A stretch of DNA of 64,000 nucleotides from Polaromonas sp. (GTDB taxonomy: Bacteria; Pseudomonadota; Gammaproteobacteria; Burkholderiales; Burkholderiaceae_C): contig NZ_JAUYEY010000078.1 of the NCBI RefSeq assembly GCF_030689685.1, forward strand, positions 1-64,000, in the 5' to 3' direction. This document shows, in pieces, positions 56,036 through 64,000 of the stretch; position 1 is the first letter of the stretch; each line of letters opens with the position of its first letter. Position numbers and translations under genes: made by a program. Under the pieces are notes generated by a model that saw only the letters and a list, made by a program, of their open reading frames with translations, did no database searches and was not told the DNA's origin.

Positions 56036-56979
56036 TAACGCGCGGGCTGCGACAGCTCGGCAAACAGTTCGCTATACAAACGATAGCGGATTGCGCTTAT
56101 TCTGCCTGGGCTGGAGGTTGATTTGGCTTCGAAAATCACGCCGCAGCCGGGTTCGTGCAGGTGTGTGCAGTTGTAGAACTTGCAGTCCTGCGCATGCACC
56201 TTGAGGTCAGGCATGTAGTTGGCCAGGTGCATGGGGTCAATGTGGTGCAGGCCGAACTCCTGGAAACCCGGCGAGTCGATCAGCGCGCTGCTGCGCTCCG
56301 CATCGATCCAGTACAGCGTGGTGCTGGTGGTCGTGTGTTTGCCCGAGTTAAGCGCCTGCGATATTTCAGCCGTCAGCACCTGCGCGTTCGGCACCAGCAG
56401 GTTGGTCAGGCTGCTTTTTCCGGCACCCGACGGGCCCAGCACCAGTGTTTTTTTGCCGCGCAGCAGCGCCAGCAACTGCTGGTACTGCGCGTCGTTGGCC
56501 ACCGGCGCATCGGTTCTGGGCTTGATCGCGAGCGGCAACACCTGGTAGCCCATCGCACGGTAAGGTTCCAGCTTGACCCAGGCGCGGCCGAAGGGTTCGG
56601 CCAGATCGCTTTTGTTCAGCGCGATGATGGGTGTAATGCGTTCTGCTTCAGCGGCGATCAGCGCGCGCGTGAGCTGACTTTCCGAAAACTCGGGCTCGGC
56701 CGCGATGAGGATCAGCACCTGGTCGAGGTTGGCCGCAAACGACTTGGTGCGCATCTCGTCCTGCCGGTAAAACAGGTTGCTGCGCTGCTCGACCTTTTCA
56801 ACCGTGCCTTCGTCCTGCGAGGGCAGCCACTGGACGCGGTCGCCGACCACGGCCTGGCTTTTTTTGCCGCGCGGGTGGCAGATCAGGCGCTGGCCGTCAG
56901 GCGTTTCAACCAGGCAATGCCGGCCAAATCCCGCGACCACCAGGCCGGGCAGGGTCCCGGCGGAAGAAACAGTGGTCAA
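56032..56979 (-). CDS. rsgA: ribosome small-subunit GTPase RsgA
   Basis: A circularly permuted GTPase of about 315 residues that checks late 30S assembly. An OB domain occupies about 1-75. The G4 motif ALNKSDL comes before the G1 motif LGPSGAGKSSLTNLL, and G3 is DSPGFQEFGL, the permuted order that marks the family. A C-terminal zinc knuckle is formed by DCKFYNCTHLHEPGC. The start is uncertain: TTG 56979 overlaps the upstream stop as TTGA, and TTG 57009 is possible. The stop codon lies in the R5 element. It is coupled to the pterin dehydratase gene. Confidence 0.93.
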   Translation of the reverse strand: MTTVSSAGTLPGLVVAGFGRHCLVETPDGQRLICHPRGKKSQAVVGDRVQWLPSQDEGTVEKVEQRSNLFYRQDEMRTKSFAANLDQVLILIAAEPEFSESQLTRALIAAEAERITPIIALNKSDLAEPFGRAWVKLEPYRAMGYQVLPLAIKPRTDAPVANDAQYQQLLALLRGKKTLVLGPSGAGKSSLTNLLVPNAQVLTAEISQALNSGKHTTTSTTLYWIDAERSSALIDSPGFQEFGLHHIDPMHLANYMPDLKVHAQDCKFYNCTHLHEPGCGVIFEAKSTSSPGRISAIRYRLYSELFAELSQPARY

Positions 56980-57293
56980 GCCAGCAGTGCGTCGACTTTG
57001 GACGCGCAAAAAAAGTCGCTGACTGAAATACCCTTGACGTCATGCGTGTTGAAACGCACCGTGCATTTGCCGTAACTCAGCGTCAGGTCGGGATGGTGGT
57101 CTTCGGCGTTGGCGATGAAGGCCACGGCATTCACAAAGGCGATGGTCTCGTAGTAGTTCTTGAAGCCGTAGGTTTTTTCGAGCGAGCCATTGATCAGCCG
57201 CCAGCCCAGCGCCTGCTCGCCATTGAGCTGGCTGAGCTGGGTCACGATCTCGGTGGCGCTCAACGCGCGGCGGTTCTGGTGAATCGGATTCAT
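56976..57293 (-). CDS. phhB: 4a-hydroxytetrahydrobiopterin dehydratase
   Basis: A 105-residue pterin-4a-carbinolamine dehydratase (PCD/DCoH). The active-site segment AFIANAEDHHPDLTLSYGKC, then FNTHDVKG, has the three His residues. It recycles the pterin cofactor in phenylalanine hydroxylation; no phhA is nearby. Its start overlaps the M48 protease stop (ATGA at 57290-57293) and its stop overlaps a possible rsgA start, so the three minus-strand genes form an operon. Confidence 0.93.
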   Translation of the reverse strand: MNPIHQNRRALSATEIVTQLSQLNGEQALGWRLINGSLEKTYGFKNYYETIAFVNAVAFIANAEDHHPDLTLSYGKCTVRFNTHDVKGISVSDFFCASKVDALLA

Positions 57294-58576
57294 GCGGAAG
57301 CTCTGGTGCTGACACCCAGGCGGGCCAGGCGCTCGGAGGCCGGCGGGTGCGAGTAGTAGAACTTCACGAACAAGGGGTCGGGCGTCAGCGTGCTGGCGTT
57401 GTCCTGGTAGAGCTTGAGCAATGCGCTCTGCAAATCCTTGCCGTCGGTCTGGGCGATCGCATAGGCGTCGGCCTCAAACTCGTGCTTGCGCGAGAACAGC
57501 GCAAAGATGGGCGAGATGAAGAAGCTGAAGACTGGCACCACCAGCAGGAACAGCAGCAGCGCCAGTGCGTCATTGCCACCGCTCATATTAGGCCGCACAC
57601 CCAGGCCTGTGTAGAACCACACTTGCGTGGACAGCCAGCCGAGCAGCGCAAAGCCGGCCAGACTCATGGCGAACATGGAAACGATGCGCTTGATGATGTG
57701 TTTGTGTTTGAAGTGCCCGAGCTCGTGAGCCAGCACCGCATCGACCTCCTCAGGGTTGAGCTGCTTGAGCAGGGTGTCGTAAAACACCACGCGTTTGGAA
57801 GCGCCGAAACCGGTGAAATAGGCGTTGGCATGGGCCGAGCGTTTGCTGCCGTCCATGACAAACAGGCCCTTGGCTGCGAAGCCGCAGCGCTGCATCAGCG
57901 CGGTCACGCGGACCTTGAGGGTTTCATCCTCCAGCGGCTGGAACTTGTTGAACAGGGGCGCGATCACCGTCGGGTAGAGCACCAGGATCAGCAGGTTGAA
58001 CACCGTCCAGGCGCCCCAGGCCCACAGCCACCACCCACTGCCAGTGCTGCCCATCAGCCACAGGATCAGCGCCACGATGGGCAGGCCGACCAGCACACCG
58101 ACCAGTGTGGACTTGAGCAGGTCGCCCAGCCACAGTTTGAATGTCATCTTGTTGAAGCCGAAACGCTCCTCGATGCGGAAGGTGCTGTACAGCGTGAAGG
58201 GCAGGTCCAGCAGGCCACTGACCAGGCCGAAAACCGCGAGCAGCGCCAGTTGCGGCACCAGGCTGCCATGCGCGCCGAGACCGGAACTGGCCAGCATCTG
58301 GTTCAGCGCATCAATGCCACCCAGCAGCGTCCAGCCGAGCAAAACAGCGGCGCCCCAAGCCAGCTCCAGCAGCCCGAAACGGGCCTTGGTGATGGTGTAG
58401 TCGGCGGCCTTCTGGTGCGAGGTCAGCGTGATGGTGGCGGCAAACGCCGCAGGCACGACATCGCGGTGGCGCGCCACATGGCGGATCTGCCGCGACGCAA
58501 GGTAGAACTTGGTGAGCAGCCCCAGCACCAGAGCGGCCGAGAACAGCGCGGTGAAGGTGAATGAATGGTCGGTCAT
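57290..58576 (-). CDS. M48 metallopeptidase (Ste24-like)
   Basis: A 428-residue membrane zinc protease. The zinc motif HELGHFKHKH lies near residue 280 (AVLAHELGHF), with the third ligand in EFEADAYAI near 360. Several membrane helices include one near the N-terminus, the FALLGWLSTQVWFYTGLG region and VVPVFSFFISPIFALFS. It matches bacterial Ste24/CAAX-type M48A enzymes rather than the shorter HtpX. The natural substrates are unknown, with membrane-protein quality control proposed for the family. It heads the operon with phhB and rsgA. Confidence 0.92.
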   Translation of the reverse strand: MTDHSFTFTALFSAALVLGLLTKFYLASRQIRHVARHRDVVPAAFAATITLTSHQKAADYTITKARFGLLELAWGAAVLLGWTLLGGIDALNQMLASSGLGAHGSLVPQLALLAVFGLVSGLLDLPFTLYSTFRIEERFGFNKMTFKLWLGDLLKSTLVGVLVGLPIVALILWLMGSTGSGWWLWAWGAWTVFNLLILVLYPTVIAPLFNKFQPLEDETLKVRVTALMQRCGFAAKGLFVMDGSKRSAHANAYFTGFGASKRVVFYDTLLKQLNPEEVDAVLAHELGHFKHKHIIKRIVSMFAMSLAGFALLGWLSTQVWFYTGLGVRPNMSGGNDALALLLFLLVVPVFSFFISPIFALFSRKHEFEADAYAIAQTDGKDLQSALLKLYQDNASTLTPDPLFVKFYYSHPPASERLARLGVSTRASA

Positions 58577-58611
58577 GGGTCGAAGTTTAGGCGATCAGCG
58601 AGAATCGCAAG

Positions 58612-59175
58612 ATGCTTGTTACAGAACCCCTGCTTAAAAAATCCGACCAGAACCTGGTCTGGCTCGACTGTGAGATGACCGGGCTGGACCCGGACAAGGA
58701 GCGCATCATTGAAATCGCCGTGGTGGTGACCGGCCCGCAACTTACGCCGCGCATTGAGGGGCCGGTGTTGGTGATCCACCAGACGGACGAGTTGTTGGAT
58801 CAGATGGACAACTGGAACAAGGGTACACACGGCCGCAGCGGCTTGATCGACAAGGTCAAGGCCAGTTCGGTGACCGAGGAGGATGCCGAAAAGCAGGTGC
58901 TGGCCTTTCTGGCCAAGTATCTGCCCAAGGGCACCTCGCCGTTGTGCGGCAACACCATCAGCCAGGACCGGCGCTTCCTGGTCAAGTACATGCCCAAACT
59001 TGAGGTGTTTTTGCATTACCGCAACATCGATGTCAGCACCTTCAAGGAACTGGCCAAACGCTGGCGGCCCGAGGTGTACAGCGCTTTCAAAAAGCAGCAA
59101 AGCCACACCGCGCTGGCCGATGTGCATGAATCGATTGACGAGCTGGAATATTATCGGACCCACTTTTTGAAGTGA
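58612..59175 (+). CDS. orn: oligoribonuclease
   Basis: A 187-residue DEDDh exoribonuclease that degrades 2-5-mers, including pGpG from cyclic-di-GMP turnover. Motifs: [20 protein letters not shown] (Asp, Glu), [16 protein letters not shown] (Asp) and the final [20 protein letters not shown] (His, Asp). It is divergent from the M48 gene with 35 bp between the starts. An R1 repeat begins at its stop codon. Confidence 0.96.
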   Translation: MLVTEPLLKKSDQNLVWLDCEMTGLDPDKERIIEIAVVVTGPQLTPRIEGPVLVIHQTDELLDQMDNWNKGTHGRSGLIDKVKASSVTEEDAEKQVLAFLAKYLPKGTSPLCGNTISQDRRFLVKYMPKLEVFLHYRNIDVSTFKELAKRWRPEVYSAFKKQQSHTALADVHESIDELEYYRTHFLK

Positions 59176-59225
59176 ATCTGGCCCTTAGCCCTTGCCATAA
59201 AAGAGGTGACAGCTATCAAATGAGG
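59174..59225 (-). repeat. R1 dispersed repeat abutting the orn stop
   Basis: The minus strand reads CCTCATTTGATAGCTGTCAC and TATGGCAAGGGCTAAGGGCC with AGATTC, a clear R1 copy starting at the orn stop codon. Confidence 0.8.
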
Positions 59226-59296
59226 AGCAAATGCGGTTCACCCGCAAGCGTTTGCTGGTCTTTTGACAGTTGGGGCTGGTAGAAACCCGCTAGCCG

Positions 59297-59553
59297 TGGC
59301 ATAATCGTGGGCTTGACGGACGTACAGGGGTGCGCCGCATTTGTACATCTACCTCACACTTTTGGGCTCTACCAACAGAGCCATCGCTTCAGGCACCGGT
59401 TGACCGGGAGTCGCCCGAACCGAAATATTCGTTTGATGGTTGATGTTTTATTAACCATGAACGAAGCCTTGCCGCTACGCGGCAGGTTCTAGTTTCTTGT
59501 TCGCCTGCCCACCACAAGCGGGGCAGCGCGGACAAGTGTTTAGTGAGAAAAAC
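59297..59553 (+). promoter_or_regulatory. rhlE promoter and long structured leader
   Basis: An extended -10 (TGGCATAAT, 59297-59305) suggests transcription begins near 59312, giving a leader of about 240 nt. It contains hairpins GGCTCT/AGAGCC (59365-59382) and TTGCCGC/GCGGCAG (59469-59485). DEAD-box helicase genes often have such leaders for cold or feedback control. A regulatory role here is inference. Confidence 0.4.
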
Positions 59554-61506
59554 ATGACTGACTCTTTTGAGGCTCGCGGCGATTCTTTGGCCGAAGCAAC
59601 TACCGACATCATTTCCGATATGGAAATCAACGTACTTTCTGATTTTTCTGATGCGCCTGCAGCAGCAGAAACGTCGCTGGATGCCATTGCGCCGGAGCCC
59701 AACGGCTTCGTGAAGCTGGGCCTGGCCAAGGAATTGCTGCAAGCCGTGGCCGACATGGGTTTCACCCAGCCGACCGCCGTGCAGATGGCTACCATCCCGA
59801 AAGCCATGCAGGCGCTGGATGCTGACGTCAAGGCCGACCCCAAGGCAAAATTCACCGACTTGCTGGTGTCCAGCCAGACCGGCAGCGGCAAGACCGCAGC
59901 CTTCCTGTTGCCCGTGCTGCACACACTGCTCAAGCAGCAGGAAGAGGCCGAGCGCAGCGAACGCGCTGAATTTGAACGCCTGTCGCTTGAGGCGGTTGCC
60001 CGCGGCGAGCCGCCATTGAAGAAACCCAAGCGCAAGGACCCGACCAACGCGCGCAATTTCAAGGCCGCCACACCCGGCGCCCTGATCCTGTGCCCGACCC
60101 GCGAGCTGGCCCAGCAGGTCTGCGCCGATGCGATTGATCTGGTGCGCCATTGCCGCGGCCTGCGCATTGCCAACGTCGTTGGCGGCATTCCTTACCAGTT
60201 GCAAATTGCCAAGCTGCAAAACGCCGACCTCGTGGTGGCCACGCCCGGCCGCCTGCTGGACCTGCAGCGCAGCATGCAGATCAAGCTCGACCAGGTGCAG
60301 TTCCTCGTGGTTGACGAAGCCGACCGCATGCTTGATCTGGGCTTTGCCGACGACCTGACCGAAGTCAACCAGCTCACGATCGAGCGCAAGCAGACCATGA
60401 TGTTCAGCGCCACGTTTGCGCCCCGCATCATGCAACTGGCCACGCGCGTCATGCGCCAGCCGCAGCGTGTCGAGATCGATTCCCCGCATGAAAAACACGC
60501 GTCGATCACGCAATCGCTGCTGTGGGCCGACAACATGAGCCACAAGCGCAAGCTGCTGGACCATTCGCTGCGCGACACCACCATGAACCAGTCCATTGTG
60601 TTCGCCTGCACCCAGGTCGAATGTGACGGCTTGGCCAACGACCTGGTGCAGGAGGGCTTCAGCGCCGTGGCGCTGCATGGCGCCCTGGGCCAGGGCCTGC
60701 GCAATCGTCGCCTGATGGCTTTCCGTGATGGCCGCGTGCAGATTCTGGTGGCGACCGACGTGGCTGCCCGTGGCCTGGACGTGCCGACCATCACCCACGT
60801 GATCAACTACGGCCTGCCGATGAAAGCCGAAGACTATGTGCACCGCATCGGCCGTACCGGCCGTGCTGGCCGCGAAGGCCAGGCGATCACGATTGCCGAG
60901 TTCCGCGACCGCCGCAAGATCCAGGACATCGAACACTACACCCAGCAAAACCTCAAGCCCAGCGTGATCGCCGGCCTGGAGCCACAGCAGCGTTTTGCGC
61001 CAACGTCAGATCGCCCGCGCGGCAATTTTGGCGGTGACCGTGGCCGCAGCTTCGGCGCTGGTGGCGGTGGCCGTTTCGGCAACGACCGCGCGCCTTCGGG
61101 TGGTTTCGGTGGCGCCGGCGGCGGATATGCCGGCAAGAAGCCTGCTTTCGGCGACCGTGGCGGTGACCGCAGTGGTTTTGGCGGCAACCGTGACGACCGT
61201 GGCGCACCTTTCCAGGGACGCCCGGCGCCCCAGGGTCCTGCTTATGCGGACCGCTCGGGTTTCAATGATCGCGGCCCGCGCCGTGATGACCGTGGCTTCG
61301 GCGGCGGCAATGGCAACAGCGGTGGTTTCGCCCAGCGCGATGACCGGGGGGGTGATCGCGGTGGCTTCGGCGGCGGCCGTTCGGAAGGTTTTGCATCCGC
61401 GCCACGCGGCGATTTTGCCGACCGCAAACCGGCGTTCGCCAAGCCGGCAGGCAAGGTGTTTGTGCCGCGTGACGCCCACAAACGTCCGACCCGCCCCGCA
61501 CGTTGA
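59554..61506 (+). CDS. DEAD-box RNA helicase, RhlE-like
   Basis: A 650-residue DEAD-box helicase. Core motifs: Q-motif GFTQPTAVQMATIPKAMQ, Walker A SSQTGSGKTAAFLLPVL, LVVDEADRMLDLGF (DEAD), FSATF (SAT), ATDVAARGLDVP and HRIGRTGRAG. An insert of about 45 residues (EEAERSERAEFERLSLEAVA onward) separates motifs I and Ia. The C-terminal 180 residues are Gly/Arg/Asp/Phe-rich (repeated GGDRGGFGG-type units), typical of RNA-binding, condensate-forming tails. The start at 59554 follows AGTGAGAA. It probably remodels ribosomal RNA or mRNA, especially in the cold. Confidence 0.93.
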   Translation: MTDSFEARGDSLAEATTDIISDMEINVLSDFSDAPAAAETSLDAIAPEPNGFVKLGLAKELLQAVADMGFTQPTAVQMATIPKAMQALDADVKADPKAKFTDLLVSSQTGSGKTAAFLLPVLHTLLKQQEEAERSERAEFERLSLEAVARGEPPLKKPKRKDPTNARNFKAATPGALILCPTRELAQQVCADAIDLVRHCRGLRIANVVGGIPYQLQIAKLQNADLVVATPGRLLDLQRSMQIKLDQVQFLVVDEADRMLDLGFADDLTEVNQLTIERKQTMMFSATFAPRIMQLATRVMRQPQRVEIDSPHEKHASITQSLLWADNMSHKRKLLDHSLRDTTMNQSIVFACTQVECDGLANDLVQEGFSAVALHGALGQGLRNRRLMAFRDGRVQILVATDVAARGLDVPTITHVINYGLPMKAEDYVHRIGRTGRAGREGQAITIAEFRDRRKIQDIEHYTQQNLKPSVIAGLEPQQRFAPTSDRPRGNFGGDRGRSFGAGGGGRFGNDRAPSGGFGGAGGGYAGKKPAFGDRGGDRSGFGGNRDDRGAPFQGRPAPQGPAYADRSGFNDRGPRRDDRGFGGGNGNSGGFAQRDDRGGDRGGFGGGRSEGFASAPRGDFADRKPAFAKPAGKVFVPRDAHKRPTRPAR

Positions 61507-61527
61507 TTCGTGTCGGCAACAAAAAAA

Positions 61528-61551
61528 GCCCGCAGCTTGCGGGCTTTTTTT
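61528..61551. terminator. bidirectional intrinsic terminator
   Basis: GCCCGC-AGCTT-GCGGGC flanked by seven A before and seven T after lies between the convergent rhlE and dehydrogenase genes, and serves both strands. Confidence 0.93.
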
Positions 61552-61567
61552 ATGGACACATCGACCG

Positions 61568-62461
61568 TCAGCTCATGCCATTGCGACTGGCCAGTTCGAC
61601 AAACAAGCCAGAGTGGTCCAGGTCGCTGAGGCCATGGCCGATGCCGTCGGCGTAAAGCTGTTCGAACAGCGTGGTCACCGGTGCGTCGAAACCGATCTCT
61701 TCGGCCGTTGCGAGTGCATTGCGCAGGTCCTTGAGCTGGATCGCCATGCGGGCGCGCGGTGCAAAGTCGCGTTCCACCATGCGTTCGCCATGTACCTGCA
61801 GGATGCGGCTGTCGGCAAAGCCGCCAGTGATCGCCTCCCTGACCTTGGCCATGTCGGCGCCGCCTTTGGTGGCAAACAGCAAGGCTTCGGCCACCGCGCC
61901 TATGGTGATGCCGACAATCATCTGGTTGGCGAGTTTGGTGAGCTGCCCCGCGCCGTGTGAGCCGACGTGGGTGGCGCGACCGAAGATGCGCAAGACAGGC
62001 AGGGCGCGTTCAAATTCCGCTTCCTTGCCGCCGGCCATGATGACCAGCGTGCCCTGATCGGCACCGCCGGTGCCGCCGGAAACTGGCGCGTCGATGTGGG
62101 CGATGCCCATCGCGCCCAGACGTGCGGCATGGTCGCGCGCCTCGCGTGGCTTGATCGAGGCCATGTCGATGAACAGCGCACCCGGTTGCATCGCGGCGGC
62201 GATGTCCTGCCCAAACAACACGTCTTCCACCACCGCGCCGTTTTCCAGCATGCCGACCACGATGTCGGCGTTTTTCACTGCGGCTGTGGCCTGCGTGTGC
62301 ACCACTGCGCCCAGCGCAGTCAGTGAGGCGGCCTTCTGTGGTGTGCGGTTCCACACCTGCAGGGCGTAGCCGGCTTCGCAAAGCCGTCTGGCCATGGGAA
62401 GCCCCATGCTGCCTGTGCCGAGAAAGGCAATGCGGAAATTCGATGTCGTGCTTGTACTCAT
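61568..62461 (-). CDS. 3-hydroxyisobutyrate dehydrogenase-family oxidoreductase
   Basis: A 297-residue beta-hydroxyacid dehydrogenase. The cofactor loop is IAFLGTGSMGLPMARRLCEA, followed by DAPVSGGTGGADQGTLVIMA. The catalytic Lys region is GAGQLTKLANQMIVG. Substrates in this family include 3-hydroxyisobutyrate, tartronate semialdehyde and other short hydroxy acids, and the exact one is not readable. It lies 56 bp downstream of a SAF-domain dehydrogenase on the minus strand, so the two may act in sequence on an aldehyde or hydroxy acid. Confidence 0.9.
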   Translation of the reverse strand: MSTSTTSNFRIAFLGTGSMGLPMARRLCEAGYALQVWNRTPQKAASLTALGAVVHTQATAAVKNADIVVGMLENGAVVEDVLFGQDIAAAMQPGALFIDMASIKPREARDHAARLGAMGIAHIDAPVSGGTGGADQGTLVIMAGGKEAEFERALPVLRIFGRATHVGSHGAGQLTKLANQMIVGITIGAVAEALLFATKGGADMAKVREAITGGFADSRILQVHGERMVERDFAPRARMAIQLKDLRNALATAEEIGFDAPVTTLFEQLYADGIGHGLSDLDHSGLFVELASRNGMS

Positions 62462-62517
62462 GGGTATCCAAAGATGGTGTTGCCACCATCATGCGGCACG
62501 CAGCAGTGGGAAGGCTG

Positions 62518-63876
62518 TCAGGCAGCTTTCTTCATGGCGGGAGCGAACATGTTCTCCATCTCGTGGCGCACCTTGTAGGCCGGGGTGGAGGTGTCCATGG
62601 CGACATCGGCCCAGCTCAGGCTTTGACCTTTCTTGACGGCACGGATGACCTTGACCTGGTGCGCCAGGCCCAGCGGCAGGCCACCCATTTTCATGGAGGT
62701 GTCGGCCGGCAGCAGCTTGCCCCAGACGGTGTAGCCGCCTTCGCCGTCCAGCATGTCGCCGGGTTTCAGATCGCGTTTGGCGGTGGCTACCACATCGGCA
62801 TTCCAGCAGGTCGCAACGCCGGTCGGCTCGCCGCGCAGCGCCACGCTGGCCACCGACACGCCAACCTCCAGCCCTATCAGGTGCCAGCGCTTGTAGAGCG
62901 TGAAGTAGCGCCCGCTCGGGTCGGTGTGTGCGTTGTACTCTTCAAAGCAGTTCTTGATGTAGTCGGTCTCGGCCTCGACCGTGACCCAGACGCCCATGCG
63001 GATGTCGTAGGGAATCTTGCGGCCATTGGCTTCCAGCGAGGAAATCACCTCGACCATGCCCTTGCGTTCGAGCACACCACCCTCTTGAATAGGTCGCGTG
63101 ACGTAAGGAATGTCTTCCACGCTGGCCGGCGGATACAGCAGGCCGTTGCTGGGCACAGTCAGGCCGGTGGCGTTGGCCACGGCGGTGGATTCGATCGACG
63201 GTTTGGAGCCGTCGAGAAAGCTGTTGAACATTTTTGGGTTGAGCCCGCCGCGCTCGGCCTGCTCGGGCGTGAGACCGTAGTTGGCCCAGACGGTTTCCGG
63301 CGTGGATTCGGAAAAATGCGGCAGCCACTTGTGGCCGCGGCCCGCCGCCACCACCGGAAAACCGCAGGTGCGGGCCCAGTCCACCAGGTCGCAGATCAGC
63401 GCCGGCTGGTCGCCGAAAGCCAGTGAATAGACGACACCGGCCTCGGCCGCCTTGCGTGCCAGCAGCGGTCCGCAAAAGGCATCGGCTTCCACCGTGACGT
63501 TGACCACGTGTTTGCCATGCGTAAAAGCCTGCAGGCAATGCTCGACGGCGGCGACCGGGTTGCCGGTGCACTCGACGATGATGTCGATCTGCGGGTGCGT
63601 GACGACGGCTTTCCAGTCCTCGGTGATCCAGGTCGCTCCTGTTTTGATAGCTGCTTGCGCTGATTCTGCCTGGGTCAGGGCCGGATTCCATCCCACACGT
63701 GCAAGGTTGGTGCGGGCGGCCGCAGGTGACAAGTCGGCAATTGCGACCAGGTGCACGCCCGGCGTTTTCGGAATTTGCGCCAGGTACATGGAGCCGAATT
63801 TTCCGGCGCCTATGAGGCCGATGCGGATGGGTTGCTTGTCGGCCGCGCGTTGCTGGAGTTTGGTATAGAGGTTCAT
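62518..63876 (-). CDS. SAF-domain NAD(P)-dependent dehydrogenase (homoserine dehydrogenase-like)
   Basis: A 452-residue protein: residues about 18-180 are a Rossmann domain (IRIGLIGAGKFGSMYLAQIP), a central domain follows, and a C-terminal SAF domain (from about 355) ends GLAHQVKVIRAVKKGQSLSW. Relatives are annotated as predicted homoserine dehydrogenases with unknown physiological substrates, often in sugar-acid catabolism. Residues about 64-81 (PALTQAESAQAAIKTGATWI) are encoded by an R1 repeat (63634-63687), an insertion after the Rossmann beta-sheet start. The upstream 124 bp contain a long imperfect inverted repeat. Confidence 0.85.
   Translation of the reverse strand: MNLYTKLQQRAADKQPIRIGLIGAGKFGSMYLAQIPKTPGVHLVAIADLSPAAARTNLARVGWNPALTQAESAQAAIKTGATWITEDWKAVVTHPQIDIIVECTGNPVAAVEHCLQAFTHGKHVVNVTVEADAFCGPLLARKAAEAGVVYSLAFGDQPALICDLVDWARTCGFPVVAAGRGHKWLPHFSESTPETVWANYGLTPEQAERGGLNPKMFNSFLDGSKPSIESTAVANATGLTVPSNGLLYPPASVEDIPYVTRPIQEGGVLERKGMVEVISSLEANGRKIPYDIRMGVWVTVEAETDYIKNCFEEYNAHTDPSGRYFTLYKRWHLIGLEVGVSVASVALRGEPTGVATCWNADVVATAKRDLKPGDMLDGEGGYTVWGKLLPADTSMKMGGLPLGLAHQVKVIRAVKKGQSLSWADVAMDTSTPAYKVRHEMENMFAPAMKKAA
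63634..63687 (+). repeat. R1 dispersed repeat inside the SAF dehydrogenase gene
   Basis: CTCCTGTTTTGATAGCTGCT, TGCGCTGATTC and CTGGGTCAGGGCCGGATT fit R1. The frame of the dehydrogenase is maintained. Confidence 0.7.
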
Positions 63877-63920
63877 TTGGTTTGGGCCTAACTAAGACAA
63901 CAGAGAAGAATTTTCACAAA

Positions 63921-63989
63921 GAGATCAAAGAGGTAAGGAGGAAGAAAAAAATCATATTGCTATTCCTCCTTGACCTCCTGATCTCCTTG
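63921..63989. repeat. long imperfect inverted repeat at the window edge
   Basis: GAGATCAAAGAGGTAAGGAG with GAA (63921-63943) and TTCCTCCTTGACCTCCTGAT with CTCCTTG (63963-63989) are near reverse complements, with exact 9-bp inner arms. It lies upstream of the SAF dehydrogenase and may be a terminator of a gene outside the window or a dispersed element. The last bases contain no recognised gene. Confidence 0.65.
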
Positions 63990-64000
63990 TTCAAATGTAT

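Noticed and set aside
57347-58564. Plus-strand open frame of 405 residues opposite the M48 protease
   Set aside because: Gln/His-rich antisense translation with no motif; the protease has an intact zinc site.
59263-59268. TTGACA as the -35 of the rhlE promoter
   Set aside because: It lies 31 bp from the CATAAT -10, too far for a sigma-70 promoter, so the extended -10 alone was used.
59389-60948. Minus-strand open frame of 519 residues opposite rhlE
   Set aside because: Antisense shadow of a helicase with all core motifs.
60995-61960. Plus-strand frame of 321 residues over the Gly-rich rhlE tail and beyond the terminator
   Set aside because: It arises from the repetitive GGN codons of the RGG-like tail and crosses a strong terminator into a minus-strand gene.
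1-64000. CRISPR array, tRNA or rRNA genes
   Set aside because: No regularly spaced direct repeats, T-arm motif with acceptor stem, or rRNA-like stretch was recognised by eye; a covariance-model scan would be needed to exclude a tRNA fully.

Overview
The window is GC-rich, densely packed DNA from a betaproteobacterium, most likely a Comamonadaceae member close to Polaromonas or Rhodoferax. This rests on gene order (rpsP-rimM-trmD-rplS; TetR-RND-Pcm-rhodanese-TolC), Bug-type solute receptors, and several dispersed repeat families I associate with that family. Taxonomy is inferred, not computed. No rRNA, tRNA or CRISPR array was recognised.

Layout. 0.1-1.9 kb: a phage-like switch (S24/XRE repressor divergent from a Ner-like DNA-binding protein). 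2.0-5.9 kb: a DUF1345 membrane protein, then a minus-strand alkylation-repair operon (Ada-AlkA fusion, Ogt, EamA transporter, 54-residue basic protein). 6.0-11.0 kb: phosphomannomutase, heptosyltransferase I, Kdo transferase, AlkC-like repair protein. 11.3-15.3 kb: an AT-richer accessory island holding an ATPase with a TOPRIM-like domain overlapping a D12-class adenine methyltransferase, a truncated LysR gene and a HicAB pair. 15.4-23.1 kb: a tripartite RND efflux system with its TetR regulator and operator. 23.2-24.7 kb: a YdcF-type protein and MsrA. 24.8-36.9 kb: one long catabolic locus (GntR regulator, five-gene branched-chain-type ABC importer, Bug receptor, aconitase-type dehydratase subunits, cyclic amidohydrolase, flavoprotein, isocitrate-lyase-type C-C lyase). 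36.9-40.8 kb: an aspartoacylase-family gene, then a small integron-cassette cluster without integrase (LysE and DUF1737 cassettes), an IS1182 remnant and a nucleotidyltransferase-fold gene. 40.95-47.0 kb: a predicted Zur-controlled zinc locus ending in a ZnuD-like receptor. 47.6-64 kb: mostly housekeeping genes (DUF294 protein, exonuclease, rpsP-rimM-trmD-rplS, NUDIX, CobD-like, RsgA, pterin dehydratase, M48 protease, oligoribonuclease, RhlE, two dehydrogenases).

The most striking features are (1) the ATPase-TOPRIM/adenine-methyltransferase pair, which looks like an uncommon restriction-modification or anti-phage unit, and (2) at least five dispersed repeat families, several of whose copies lie in frame inside genes. 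They supply the C-terminus of Ada-AlkA, the end of an ABC ATPase, a signal peptide, and insertions in a Fur-family regulator, an RND pump, Kdo transferase, a LeuC-like dehydratase and a SAF-domain dehydrogenase. I call these families R1 (about 55 bp, about 12 copies), R2 (two-hairpin REP-like), R3 (about 45-85 bp), R4 (about 220 bp block) and R5/R6 (long inverted-repeat elements).
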